DNA of 64,000 bases, taken from assembly GCF_029227915.1 (NCBI RefSeq), contig NC_079889.1, forward strand, positions 10,478,001-10,542,000, given 5' to 3'. Origin of the DNA: Hydractinia symbiolongicarpus (lineage: Eukaryota; Cnidaria; Hydrozoa; Anthoathecata; Hydractiniidae). Positions 33,047-44,020 of the stretch are shown piece by piece. The notes under the pieces are model-generated. The model was not told where the DNA came from. It saw only the letters and a list, made by a program, of their open reading frames with translations, and did not search any database. The number at the start of each line of letters is the position of its first letter. Position 1 is the first letter of the stretch. A program made the position numbers and the translations under genes.

Positions 33047-33087
33047 ACGTGTGTTGGGTATACCATTTTGGTATACCCAACACACGT
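33047..33087. repeat. Perfect 19-bp hairpin ACGTGTGTTGGGTATACCA
   Basis: ACGTGTGTTGGGTATACCA (33047-33065), three Ts, then its exact reverse complement (33069-33087). It abuts the end of the R1-type repeat. Confidence 0.85.
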
Positions 33088-33925
33088 AATTACATACATA
33101 TATCTCCCCTTGGATATTCTGAAAGGTTTTGAGCTATTGTAGGTGTTTCCATCAGAGTCATATGTAAGTAATTTTTGGGGGTCTTCTCTCCCTTTTTGGA
33201 GGTCTCTTTACTTCTCATTTGTCTTTCGTGTCTTGCGTTATATCTGACGTTCCTTCTGTGTCATCATTTCTCATAGTTGTCTTTTCAGAAGCATGATTAT
33301 CCGATTTATCACTCTCCACTATATGCTGTCTAATTCTTTGGTGGACTCAGCTGTGCTTCCCTCTTCTTCTTGGGTTTCAACTGTGCTCTTTCTTCACTTC
33401 TCCTTCCCCTACAATTTTGACATCAGTTAATATCGAAAGATTGTTATTCCTTGATATCATGAGAGTTCAAGTGTACTTTGTCATGCGTCAACGATTTCGT
33501 CGTTAGAAGCACATGTATTATTTTATTTTTTTCCCTTCTTCCAAAAATAAAATTCGATCCTCTAAAACTTTTAACAATTTGTTTTTTCAATTTCCAAAGT
33601 CACAAAAACACTCAGAGAAGGAGTAACAATATTTTTAACAGAATTATTAAAAAATATTCAAAGCCCTTGTTTTTTTCTAGCTTCATTTTTATTAATATTG
33701 ACATTTATAAATGATTCGTCACTCTCTGGTTTTCCTTTGACAACTCTAGGGTCCATATTCAGAATTTCAGTTTCAATAGTTTCTCCAGTTTGACGCCACT
33801 AACTTAGCGATGATGTCTAAGGTTGTATTCTTGCGTCTTGAAATAGTTTCGACAGTGTATATGTAAGTCCAGACGTATAATTACAAACGACCAAAATCAA
33901 TCCATGAGACATCTCTAAAGGCGAA
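33088..33925. other. Unrecognised, probably non-coding
   Basis: Pyrimidine-rich sequence with no recognised domain in any frame. Some of it may belong to the upstream part of the repeat or to the decayed element that follows. Confidence 0.4.
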
Positions 33926-34880
33926 TTATACTGGACCTTCGAACAAATGCTCCAAAGCACTCCATTGAAGAACTCGTTTGCGTTTTGATTGGTAATGTTG
34001 TTTAAACCTTCTAAAATGGGCCAACTTATAGGTGTAACAGATTTTAAAAATGACGGTGTGAAGGGTGTCTTTATGGGTCAATATGTTTTTGAGCCAGTGG
34101 CCAAATCTCATGGATAGCTGCACCCCAACTCTTGTCCCCTTTAAAAAAGTTTCTATGCTGAGGTTTTTCTGTGGTGCATGAATAATGTTTGGAAATAGCA
34201 CAGGTTTCAGTTGACATGCTCTTGGATTTGTCTTGTTGCTTCGTTTTGCATGACAATAAAAATTTTGGATGGAGTGAATTCTTAATATTGTAGGACGTCC
34301 CCTACCACAGTCCAACTTTTTCACCCTTCATATTCTTTATTAAATTTATCAATTTATTTCCTATTCTTTGGGTAACGTGATTAACGTATTCTTTCTTGTC
34401 AAGAAAAAATAAAGGACAATCTTTGTCAATATTTGAGTAGGCACATTATCCATTAAGCGATAAAAAAGTTATAGCACCCAATCTGATTTTATTTTCTAAA
34501 AAAAAAAACAATACATATTGCATTTGTTGGAAACCCATGTTAAAAAATAAACTTGCCTACACAGCACTACAGCTAAAAAAGTCTAAAGTTTGTTTTCAAC
34601 ACATCCAAGCAATTCCAAATTCTTGAAGCATTTCGGTTGTGATCAATAAAACAATCTGAATAATCAATATTTTTAATCTGTCCATTTTCCTTTTTTCTGA
34701 CATAGCTACTCGCGAAGTCTTGATTTCGGTGTAATACTTGGGAAGAGCAACCTGCAATAACTGATGCAACACCATTATAGCAGTCCAGCCGCGGCTACAC
34801 CAAGTACCATTGTAAGTAGTTGGAATATCAATAATATTTCCAGCACTTCCGTAAACTTCTCAACCCTGTGGCCTTTGCTC
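33926..34880 (-). pseudogene. Mutator-like transposase remnant
   Basis: On the minus strand near 34860: DIPTTYNGTWCSRGW, matching the DGTWxxRG strand of Mutator-like transposases. After frame changes: KKLDCGRGRPTILRIHSIQN and TEKPQHRNFFKGDKSWGAA, corresponding to the GGRGxLT, LQNYYG and P-KG-DSWC segments of the family. It ends with a degenerate NESxxxxxW-like stretch near 33935. Several frameshifts make it a pseudogene. The assignment rests on motif order; no ends were found. Confidence 0.55.
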
Positions 34881-35079
34881 TCTCTGCTGCCATTTTTATT
34901 TTTTTGTCTTAATTAAAAGTTTTTTCCCCAGAAATGACGTCTTATTAATCTGCATCGGAAGACCAAACCACTAGTTATTTTTTGTAATCCACGACGTCCT
35001 TTCACAGCTGTGTTCTTCACACCTTAACAATTCCTCAGATTACATACTTTGTTTCGCTAGAAGGTTGTTTCTATTCACA
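34881..35079. other. Short unrecognised spacer
   Basis: No feature seen between the Mutator-like remnant and the next R1-type repeat. Confidence 0.4.
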
Positions 35080-35290
35080 AATTAAATAGCGGTTTCCATT
35101 TACTCCGGCTGAACCTTGTTTGGTCAGCTTTACCGTAATCTTGGAGTTTGCTCACTCCTCTCCCGTTTTTTGGGAACCTATAAAAGCATAGCAAGGGGCT
35201 TGACAATTTGTCTTGTCTTTGGGGCTGACGTTCTCACTTGTTACCCCAGTTCAGCAGGGAGGCATAGTTTGCTCGCTTTGTCTACAGGAT
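35080..35290. repeat. R1-type repeat, single unit
   Basis: Same module as 32820-33046: TACCGTAATCTTGGAGTTTG, GCATAGCAAGGGGCTTGAC, TTGTCTTGTCTTTGGGG, CACTTGTTACCCCAGTTCAG, GGGAGGCATAGTTTGCTC. The two single-unit copies are closer to each other than to the tandem copies at 15.6 and 43.7 kb. Confidence 0.7.
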
Positions 35291-36278
35291 TGACAGTCCT
35301 GCTTTCCTGAGTCATTGTTTAAGTAGACTTATGTGATTCCCAATTTCCTCTGCCTGTCCTTTTGATCTACCATTCTGGGACACCACCCCTGTTAGGAAAG
35401 GCTCGTACTCTCCTATGACTGTGTAAGACTAAGTGCTGGGTACCCGTAACACATGTGGAAAGCTACGGCCATGTTCACAACTCCTGTTGCACAGTTCAAT
35501 TTACATTTGTTAAGAATCATTTCAAATTTTATCTGTTTTAGGATACCTTTGTTTTGATACTTTTTAATTTTATTTTCTGTGTACCTATTTGATTCGGTTT
35601 TACCCTTTTTCTAAATGTTTGTATTGTGCTCCTAATGTTTTCCTGCTATGGTTAATGGCTTATTTAATAAAAATCCTTGTAATAAGGAAGATTTTGCTTA
35701 GATGCAAAACCTTCAGAGGATTGGACCTTTTACTGCCGTTTCTCATTAGACAAGTATTTTTATTACAGTCGACTGTTTTGTCACCTAATAACATAAAGTA
35801 CACATATCATTCCTAACAATATGTTAAAAATTTATTTGTGAAAATTCTCTGAAAATTTAAGATGATATTGACGTTCCTGTTAAGAACAGTGGTCCAAAAG
35901 CTAACGGTTAGTATTCTGAACCGCACAGTCAATCTTTTACAAGAATAAAAACGTTTTTTTATTTACTTTCTATGATAGTCAAAAGAATGCAATTGTTCTC
36001 TTTAGTGCAATGCAAGTAAACATTACATTGTGGTGCTGAGCAGTAGCTGAAAATTTCTTACCTAGATTTCATTGAACAGTAACAAACAACGCAGTTCCGC
36101 TTTTTGTCAACGAAAACCGGAATATGGGCAGTTGCGAAATCCTCTGTGGTTTTTGGTGCTGGAAGGGGTCACCATATTCCTCTAAATCCATGGTATTCAA
36201 AATTATCGAATGAGTGTGCAAATGATAATCTCGGAGCCTCCCCAGTGAGCCTTCCTATGCTTGGGTTTTATATTATAG

Positions 36279-36315
<37 letters not shown>

Positions 36316-36535
36316 TATATATATATATAGTATACGAAGTCTTTCAGAGTCGAAGGAGACCTTCCGCCGATATACAACTATAGCCTATGCCTTTCCTCTA
36401 TTTAATCTATTAACAACCATTTAACAAAACCTAAATCTACAACTCTTATTGAAACCTAGATCTCCATGCTTCTTGTATCATTTTTGTTCTAAACTTTTTA
36501 TTCTTATTGTTGTTATTATTATGTTATTATAGGGA
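35291..36535. other. Non-coding with poly-T and AT microsatellite
   Basis: A T tract of about 40 bases followed by an AT run lies at about 36270-36330. Short frames around it only translate these tracts. Nothing else recognised. Confidence 0.5.
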
Positions 36536-36539
36536 TAAG

Positions 36540-38180
36540 AACCATTGTATAATGGAACCCGAACAAATGTCAAAAAAAAAAAAAAAAAAAAAATGCTTCT
36601 TATCAGGGTTCTGTTTACGATATTCATTGAATAATATAAAAGAATTTACAACGGCAATGTCAATGACATGAAAAAATAAAGTTTTCCACCATCTGACACA
36701 CTTTGCTAGCAATTAGTCGGATTTATCAACTCCGCCCTTAAAAGTATTGTACCTGTTGATAACTAATGGCTTTTTAACATCGACTCTCTCCCAGCTGCCA
36801 TTGATCCTCACCTTACGACTAGCATCAATGCAGAAATTATTGTCACCACTTTATTATCTATCCAATGAAATACAAGCAATTGCCATTTCTAATCCATCTC
36901 ATTGAATCTCTTTAATTTTTGCCCAATTTTGTCCATTTTTCATTTCTAATGGAAACCTTTTCGATTTTCTGTAATGATTCCGCAAGCTGGTGTTCCAAAA
37001 CAAGACAGATGGTTGCCCAACTTTACGGAGGTGTGTAACAGTGCTTGATAACCTTATGCAATGAACTTTTCATCAATTTCATCACAACATGAAGTCAATC
37101 AGTGTAAGCATCATTTGTTTATCGGTATAAAAAAACTTGTAAGAATATCCATTGGCACTGTCCTCAAGTACCCAAAGTTTTCGGCCAAACTTGGCTTTTT
37201 TATTTGCAATGTATTGACGAAACCCCAACCTATGCTTTGATTTCACTAACCTCTCATCAACAGCAACATTTTAGTGCAGTTGGTACAGGCTCTTGCATTT
37301 TTCACGGAAATCATTCAAGAAAAAATCCACTTTACACAATTTCACATTTGGATTTTCCTGAATCGGGTTGACGACGTGTAGCATAGCGTGTAATTCTTAC
37401 TATCTACACCGTGAAAGAAACTTCTTGCTCATAATCCATGATAGAGGGTCTTTGTCGACCAATAACAATAATTGCGATTTGCTTTCACGAGACCTTGATA
37501 CAACAGTATTCATATGAACCTTCAGATTTCTTAAGAGTTTGTCTCTTTCCAAGATCCATCAGGACAAGCATATGACTGTTTGCTACTAATATTAACATCC
37601 CAATATATGTTGGTAAAGTATCAAAATATAATTTGAAAAAGTGGACAAATCAGAGTGTTTCTCCTATCTACTGCCAAATGTATACCTGGTTGTCGCCTCA
37701 GCTGAAATTGGGGCAAATCAATTTGATGATCATCTGGGGTATCATAGCTTTGAAAAGTTTTGTTTGTGGTTTTGGGTTGCTTTGGGGTTGTTGTTGTTTT
37801 TTTTTGTTGCGGTGCACTGTTTTTTCTTTAATGGTGGTGGTGGTGGTGGAGGTGCAGGTTGTAGAGTCGGTGATGGAAACTCTTGTGTCAAAATTGAAGA
37901 TTGTGATAACAATGGACGTTTCCGTTTGGGATTTTGCGTAAAATTGTGAATGTGGTATATGTTGTAGCTCTATCTAAGATGGTAGAGGTTGAGATGGACC
38001 TCTATTTCCTTCATCTAAGGTAATATCTGTCTGAGGATCATCAACATAACTTATTTGAATATCTTGTTCTTTATGGACAGGATCTGGACAAAATGTTATT
38101 GTTTGTCCCTGTTGGTTATCTATTTCACTGTCGGATAGTTCAAACACTCCATCACAATCATCATCCACATTACTAAACAA
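36540..38180 (-). pseudogene. piggyBac-like transposase, decayed
   Basis: The C-terminal core reads VINRYNTFKGGVDKSD, a TAA where Gln is expected, then LLAKCVRWWKTLFFHVIDIA and FILFNEYRKQNP. That is the conserved YNxxMGGVDxxDQ...WWKxLFFHxxDIA block of piggyBac. Upstream, in broken frames, come VDERLVKSKHRLGF and KKAKFGRKLWVLEDSANGYS. An acidic N-terminal segment (DDDCDGVFELSDSEID) lies at 37974-38180. Many stops lie between. A poly-A tract cuts the end at 36570-36591. TTAA-flanked ends were not found. Confidence 0.75.
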
Positions 38181-38771
38181 ATATTAGAACTATGTTATAA
38201 GCTTTGGACACTTCACAGGGAATTTCACGAAGAAAACAACACGCTGGTTACACATCGCACGCGTAAATTTATTTTAGAAAATTTGCGCATGTGTTTTTTC
38301 CATTTTTTTTTCTGGATTATTTTACTCTTATCCGTCCCGTGAGTGTTCTATAAGTGGTGTAAAAGCGCTAAATATATTATCAAAACACCTTGGTTCGTTG
38401 TAGGAAGTAATTTATAATAGGTAAATACCATATAAATAAATTTAAACAGTATACGAAGAGACGCTGACACCTGCCACACGTTGCTCCTACTGCAATGGTC
38501 TGCCATTTTGTTTGTAGTGCTATTTATCCCAACCTTGTTCCCAGGGTTATATTTTCTCCGTAGGTTATCTATTATCTATAACAATAGTAAAAATGGAAGT
38601 CATTTTTTATTTATTGAGGTTTGAAGTTTTGTTTGTTAGCTTTTGGGAGAGGGCTTGTGTGGAATAGTTTAAGCTGTTTGTAGATTTAAAGTTGTTCTTT
38701 AGATTTTTAAAAGTAAAACAAGAAAAAGTCTATCTGTTATGTAATACAAAAAAATTACAAAACAACATCTT
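38181..38771. other. Non-coding spacer
   Basis: No gene or repeat recognised between the piggyBac and hAT remnants. Confidence 0.45.
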
Positions 38772-40748
38772 TTAAATCAAAATCAATTTATCTTTACTGT
38801 CTTCGCCATCGTCATCGGTAATTGGCGTGTATTCTGCATCATCAGCTGGCGATGGTTGCTTCGTTGGGTTGTCAATTTGTGTAGTACACCGTTTTGAAAG
38901 CAAAAATTCGACTGCTCTATCGGTAATTTCGTTGCGTTCTTGTTTTGACCATAGTTTGTCATTCCATTTTATCCGGATAATATCCCGCATTGCTTCATGT
39001 GATAATCGCAGCCTGCGGTCAGTCATCATCATCGTCAAAATGCTGAAGCATCTTTCAAAAGTTGAGTTTGATACTGATATGGACATGACCATCGAAAGGA
39101 GTAAACAAATATTTGAGAATTGCTCCTAACGCATGATGACATGACGCCAAACAATCGCATTCTTTGTTTCGAGATCGGTAAACTTTGCCTTTACGTAGCG
39201 CCTGCAAGATTTCCACTCCTTTAATACACAACCAATGTCAAAGCCTGCATGGTTCAATGGTACATCGAAATGCGTAGATAGAGCAATAACTTGGTCGCCT
39301 TCAAAATTAATTTCATCTGACCAAGACAAGATATCCATCCACCGCATATTTTTAAAGATAGAAGCATCAAAGTCAGCGAAGCGTTGCTCAAGAACTTCGA
39401 TTAGTTCTAATGCTACCCGCTTTTTGGCTTGAGATGAAGCTTCTCTCGTGGCTTCGTTCGCATTTTTAAGGCCTGTTATCTTTAGCTGTATCGCTTGACG
39501 TGAGGCAGGTTTTTTTCTCATGTCCCCTTTAACAATTCTTTCGACAGCGACATATTTCTCTCCTAAGTCATTTCCTCGTCCGTACATGCAGTATCCGCCA
39601 AATCCTGCAGCTCTAGTTTGGCTACATTTACTGCATGGCTTACGTCGAAGGGCATAATGGATTCACACTTGAAGACTTTGGATAACGGAGTGGTTTTTTC
39701 CAATAGATCTAAGTAAGCTGCAGTTAGGCAAAGTATGCGATAGTCCTGAAACTTGTGCAAAAAACCTCTAATTTTGGCTTTTTTCAAGTTCTGGTAACTT
39801 CGACCTTCAGTGAATGATACAGCATTCTCACACGTGACCAAGAATACAGGCCAATTAAAGAGGAAATTCTTGATTCCGTCACGTTTGTCCCATATATCTT
39901 ACGAAGCTCTTTGTAATCGACGTTTGTACTTCTGCCGCATGTCCACATTCGCTTTAAAACGCTCCGAGTTGCGTAAAAAGAAATAGATGGATAAATAAAA
40001 TTGCTCTACTTCTGCAAAAACAGAATTTGTCACCACACTCTTAGCTGCTTATTCGATGCGGTGATTTACACAATGAATCATCTGGGTTAGGACACCTTTA
40101 TGTGCCCCCATGTTGACACTTGCACCGTCCGCTGTTGCACTTATCATTTTTTTTCGATAGTCCTCGGATGTTATTTGGACTTGCAGCGTTTCTCATCGAA
40201 CACTCCATTCATTGCATTTTTGATAGAGTCAGCGTCTGTACCACTATACTCCGACATGTTCAAAAGATCAAGCTGTAAATAAACTGGTGCACCGTTATTT
40301 CAATCGTTCCTGAATTAAATATATAAAAAACAGTAATTTCTGTTCCATCAACCTCCTCCCTGGCGCTCTTGGGATTGGGACAACAAAACAACGACAATTT
40401 TTTTAAAAAGTCAGAAGAATGAGGTCGTATCTTAATTCATAAATTAGTGGAAATCTTACTTACAGCAGTTGGAAGTAAACTTTCTAATTCAATTCCTCGC
40501 TTTTGTGCCTCAGTGCTTCCATGATGATCTACTTGAAATTTAGTAACAGAATTATTTCCGGATATAAATGGTTCAATCGATTTTTTTACTGATCCACGGT
40601 AGAACGACTTACTTTTAAGTGCGGGAGAATGTTTCAAGCATACTTTACACCAAACCTTTGTGACGTGCTGTATGCCATCAATAACTTGAATTTCCGTATG
40701 AATAATTGCCCCCCCCCCCCCCCCAACGATCGAATTTAGAAAGTTCAA
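38772..40748 (-). pseudogene. hAT transposase of the ZNF862/ZMYM6-like type, decayed
   Basis: Reading right to left, a TTF-type finger appears first (KVWCKVCLKHSPAL ... VTKFQVDHHGS, about 40640-40520). Then, in broken frames, come ADGASVNMGAHKGVLTQMIH and CVNHRIE near 40050-40160, the Asp-containing hAT strand. At 39841-39126 there are two overlapping frames. The C-terminal dimerisation region at 39092-38772 reads NSTFERCFSILTMM, TDRRLRLS and IRIKW. Several stops and at least two frameshifts separate the pieces. A run of about 16 Cs at 40708 sits in the finger exon. No ends were identified. Confidence 0.7.
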
Positions 40749-42018
40749 CTGTATTTCCTTTTCAAATAAAGTTTTGAAATAAGATTTTCGTCTCAGACTG
40801 TCTCGATTGAGATTTATTTAAAAAAAAACAATGACAATGCAGAAGGTTTATTTGAAGTCACAGGTGTACTTATTGTATCAAATATAAAACCGGTCCCTCT
40901 AGAGCTGGTGGCAACATTTAAAATCTGTGCAAAAAAATGAATAAAACATTCACATTTTCACACATTTCTCTCTCTCTTTAAAAATTTTTCATGCGAGTAT
41001 GTTATGTTCTTTTATACAGTTAAGAATTTTAAAATAAAATGTTCAACACACATTTATTTTCACACAGGCAGAAAAAACACTTTAATTTAAACACGGGGAT
41101 AAAACACGGCATTTAATCAACTTTTTTAAAAAAATTTAATTTCACCGCAAGCAGTTTTTATTGATACAGTTAAAGCTGTCCATTAAAACGATTGATTTTT
41201 GGGATACAGTTTTTAATAGTTAATGCTTAAAGCATAGCCTTATGCGGTAACATTAACTCCGTTGTAGAAAATCAATTTTTATAATTCCTTCTTTAATTAT
41301 TTTTTATTTTATTTTACGCGAGTAAAGAGCGTCTGAATAGCTGTTGCGCGTGCGTGCGATTGCACGCGTCTCATGGAATTCCCTGCTTCAATAATCTAAA
41401 TTACAGGTATCAAAATGTAAATAAATGATCCTCAAATTCATAGTCTTGAGCCAGAAGTAAGTCATCAATTTCTTCTTCATCAATTGTTGGACCTCCAACT
41501 TATGAATCAATATCACTATTATCACTATTTATGCAATATTCAATTGCTGAATCAAGAGAGATGTTTTTTCTTGAAGACGCCAAAAGTTTCGTTTCTGATA
41601 AAACGACGCTACGAAGTCGCTGCAACTTTCATTTGATTGGTTTATTTTTTGATATTAAATATAAGGAGTTTTCCTTTCGGCTAAAAGTTATCGTTCCTGA
41701 GTGCAGCAAATTTAGTGGCGCAGTACGCAAAGAGTTAAGCAACGCGTATAAAAGATGTTTTTTGTCGTTGCTGCAACTAAAAAGTATAAAACACAGGAAT
41801 GCGAAATCAGCGATCGAGAAACAAGCAGATTTTTTACTTTAGAAACCGTTGATCTGCTATGACATTGTTCCTTAACCCAAGCGGCTTGATTTATTAAATA
41901 AAATTAATAACTTCCTTTGTAATATTTTGTTTTTCGTCTTATTATTTTCCGGCTTTGTTCACTCTTCCATCTTCCAGCAACATCATACGCTGTTTGTTTT
42001 CCAACTCCATCGTGATCG
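40749..42018. other. Unrecognised sequence
   Basis: An open frame of 103 codons at 41531-41842 (+) has no motif I recognise and no splice context. It is not called as a gene. Confidence 0.4.
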
Positions 42019-42216
42019 TCACTTCAATATTTTCATAACAAAACAAAACATCAGGACATAAACACCCCCTGCAACACAATGTAATGGTGTTCGGTTAAAA
42101 TCATCTCTATAGTTGCTGTTTGTTGCATCATGTCGATATAAAATATATTGTGTGACGACCTGGATGCAGCAAAATGATAACTGTTTTTGTTCAATCGTTT
42201 TCCGCCCAAACATCAT
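42019..42216 (-). pseudogene. Ankyrin-repeat fragment
   Basis: The minus-strand frame contains ATNSNYRDDFNRTPLHCVA, the NxxDxxGxTPLHxAA core of one ankyrin repeat. The preceding residues fit the second helix of an earlier repeat. Only one to one and a half repeats are present, so it is either a stray exon or a relic. Confidence 0.4.
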
Positions 42217-42279
42217 TTTCGTATTTACTCAGAGTCACCATTATTGATGTATTTTTGGTATTTTATGCAGTCCATTTTA

Positions 42280-42650
42280 GGGGTCAGAAAGTGTTTTAGT
42301 TTGCCGATATTGTTAGTTTTAATAAGTTTTGTGATTTTTAAAAATAAAATAATCAATAAATAAAAAGCTGCGAATTTATAAAATAATAAAATATTTCAGC
42401 GAAAAAAATTATTATGCCAATCTTAACATGAAATTTGTGTTGAATTCCATTTCTTATACATACGACATTTGGGTGGAGTGTTAGAAATTGTTTCAGTTTG
42501 TCGATATTGTTAGTTATAATACGTTTCATGATTTCTGAAAATAAAATAATGAGTAAATGTAAAGCTACGAATTTATAAATTAATAAATTATTTCTGCGAA
42601 ATAAATTATGATGCCAATCTTAACATGAAATTTGTGAACAAAAAAATAGG
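42280..42650. repeat. Two diverged tandem units of about 200 bp
   Basis: GATATTGTTAGTT, AAAATAAAATAAT, CTGCGAATTTATAAA / CTACGAATTTATAAA and ATGCCAATCTTAACATGAAA occur in the same order starting near 42290 and 42490. Confidence 0.75.
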
Positions 42651-42814
42651 ACAAAGAAAATGTCAAAAATAGGACAAAAAGTATGCAGAACATTGGCGAA
42701 TAATTGTAGAAACACAAAATTACGATCCTGATGTAAGCTTTCAAGGGGGTTTGAAATTTCTATTTTTCAGGTCTTCGTGGATTTACGCCCATCCATTTTA
42801 CTCAGTAACTTCAG

Positions 42815-43702
42815 GCTGGTTCTCACATAGAGCTGGTCCAAAGCGGCTTGCTAAATTTGGGCAACACATGTCACATCAATTCCATCTTGCAATGTTTTTA
42901 TGTGTTACCCGCAGTCGCCACAGCCATCTCTGCGATTGATTCCAATATGGCAATAGGTAGAAGTTTTGTAAGTATTCTACGCAAATTATCCTCCTCCAAG
43001 GTTCCAGTGAACACTCATTTCTAAATGCATAAAAAGGCCATGTTTCTAATGCAAGGGGCGCTGCTTTTAATCCGTTCTCTCAGCAAGATGCCCTAGAGAT
43101 TCTTGAGTATCTGATATCAGAGTTGTCCTTAGCCTTTCCTTTCTTTGGTAGATTATTCAACACTCGTGTGAAAATCTGCACTACTTGCAGCGCTTGCAAT
43201 AATATTAGCACCTCTGAGCAAGTAAGTCCATTTCTTCAACTCCCCTTGATATCGACTGTACAATCTTCAATAGATAACCTTTTTGGAGAGCGAAGAATTG
43301 TCAGGTGTCTACTCGTACTTCTGTCACTACTGCAATAGTTACCAAACTGCAACAATTGAAAAAGAGGTCGCAGAGTGCAGTTCAATTTTGGTTCTGCAAT
43401 TAAAGCGCTTTGCCTATAACAAAGGTCTTGTATCTAAGGTTTGTTCTTCTGTCACATCTTACCCGGGCACCGTTTCTATACCTACCACTGTAGAAAGTGA
43501 AGTCTCTTGTCGCAAGCACTACAACTTAAGGGCTGTAATTAACCACTCTGGAAATTTGAACAATGGCCATTACACTACTGTTGCTTATAACCAAGTGCAT
43601 GGTAAGTGGTTTCATTGCAACGACAGAGCAGTGTTCCCTTGCAAACAAAGTTTGCTTAACGGTGTACAACCTTACATCCTTTTCCTTAAAGAGCTTAGGT
43701 AA
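42815..43702 (+). pseudogene. USP-type ubiquitin-specific protease copy, broken
   Basis: The Cys box reads SGLLNLGNTCHINSILQCF (about 42845-42900), with the catalytic Cys present and the downstream Gln and Cys in place. After an in-frame TAA near 43021 and a one-base shift near 43035 come NARGAAFNPFSQQDALEILE and RLFNTRVKICTTCSACNN. A second one-base shift occurs near 43282, then EELSGVYSYFCHYCNSYQ, completing the two CxxC zinc pairs. The His box is INHSGNLNNGHYTT and the end is KWFHCNDRAV ... FLKELR. A GTAAGT site at 42970 and an AG at 42814 could be splice borders, so part of this may derive from an exon. The three lesions make it a likely pseudogene. R1 repeat follows 35 bp downstream. Confidence 0.75.
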
Positions 43703-43734
43703 ATTGCATTCAGCACCACAACTTCCGGCTTATG

Positions 43735-44020
43735 TCAGCAAGGGGGTTTGACTATTCTTTTTTTTTTTTTTTTTGTAGTCTTGTCTTTGGAGAGTGACGA
43801 CTCCACTTATTACCCCAGTCAAAATAAAAGCGAAAAACAAATAAAAATTACGCTAGCAAGGGGGTTTGACTGCACTGGTCTTATCTTTGGAGAGTTACCC
43901 CAGTCACTCAAGATTGTACAGAGTAGGACAGATGAAAAGTTATGGATGAAAGAAATGTCTAGTTCCTGCTGAAGACTGTTCGCAGATCTCTTTTGAGATG
44001 ACTCAGCTAGAACTTTTGAT
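43735..44020 (+). repeat. R1 repeat, two units plus hairpin tail
   Basis: Units start at about 43738 and 43855 (GCAAGGGGGTTTGAC ... TGTCTTTGGAGAGTGACGAC). The tail at 43953-44016 repeats the fold of 15897-15959: CTG-TTCG-CAG (43976-43985), ATCTC-TTTT-GAGAT (43986-43999) and a short outer stem TCTAG/CTAGA. A T tract interrupts the first unit. Confidence 0.7.

Noticed and set aside
37633-37949. Two overlapping 102-codon plus-strand proteins rich in Gly/Val
   Set aside because: They translate a GGT microsatellite and lie opposite the piggyBac remnant; neither has splice or family support.
40708-40724. Poly-C run as a functional signal
   Set aside because: A simple homopolymer inside a dead zinc-finger exon.
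41531-41842. 103-codon plus-strand gene
   Set aside because: No motif, no splice context and unremarkable composition; open by chance is likely.
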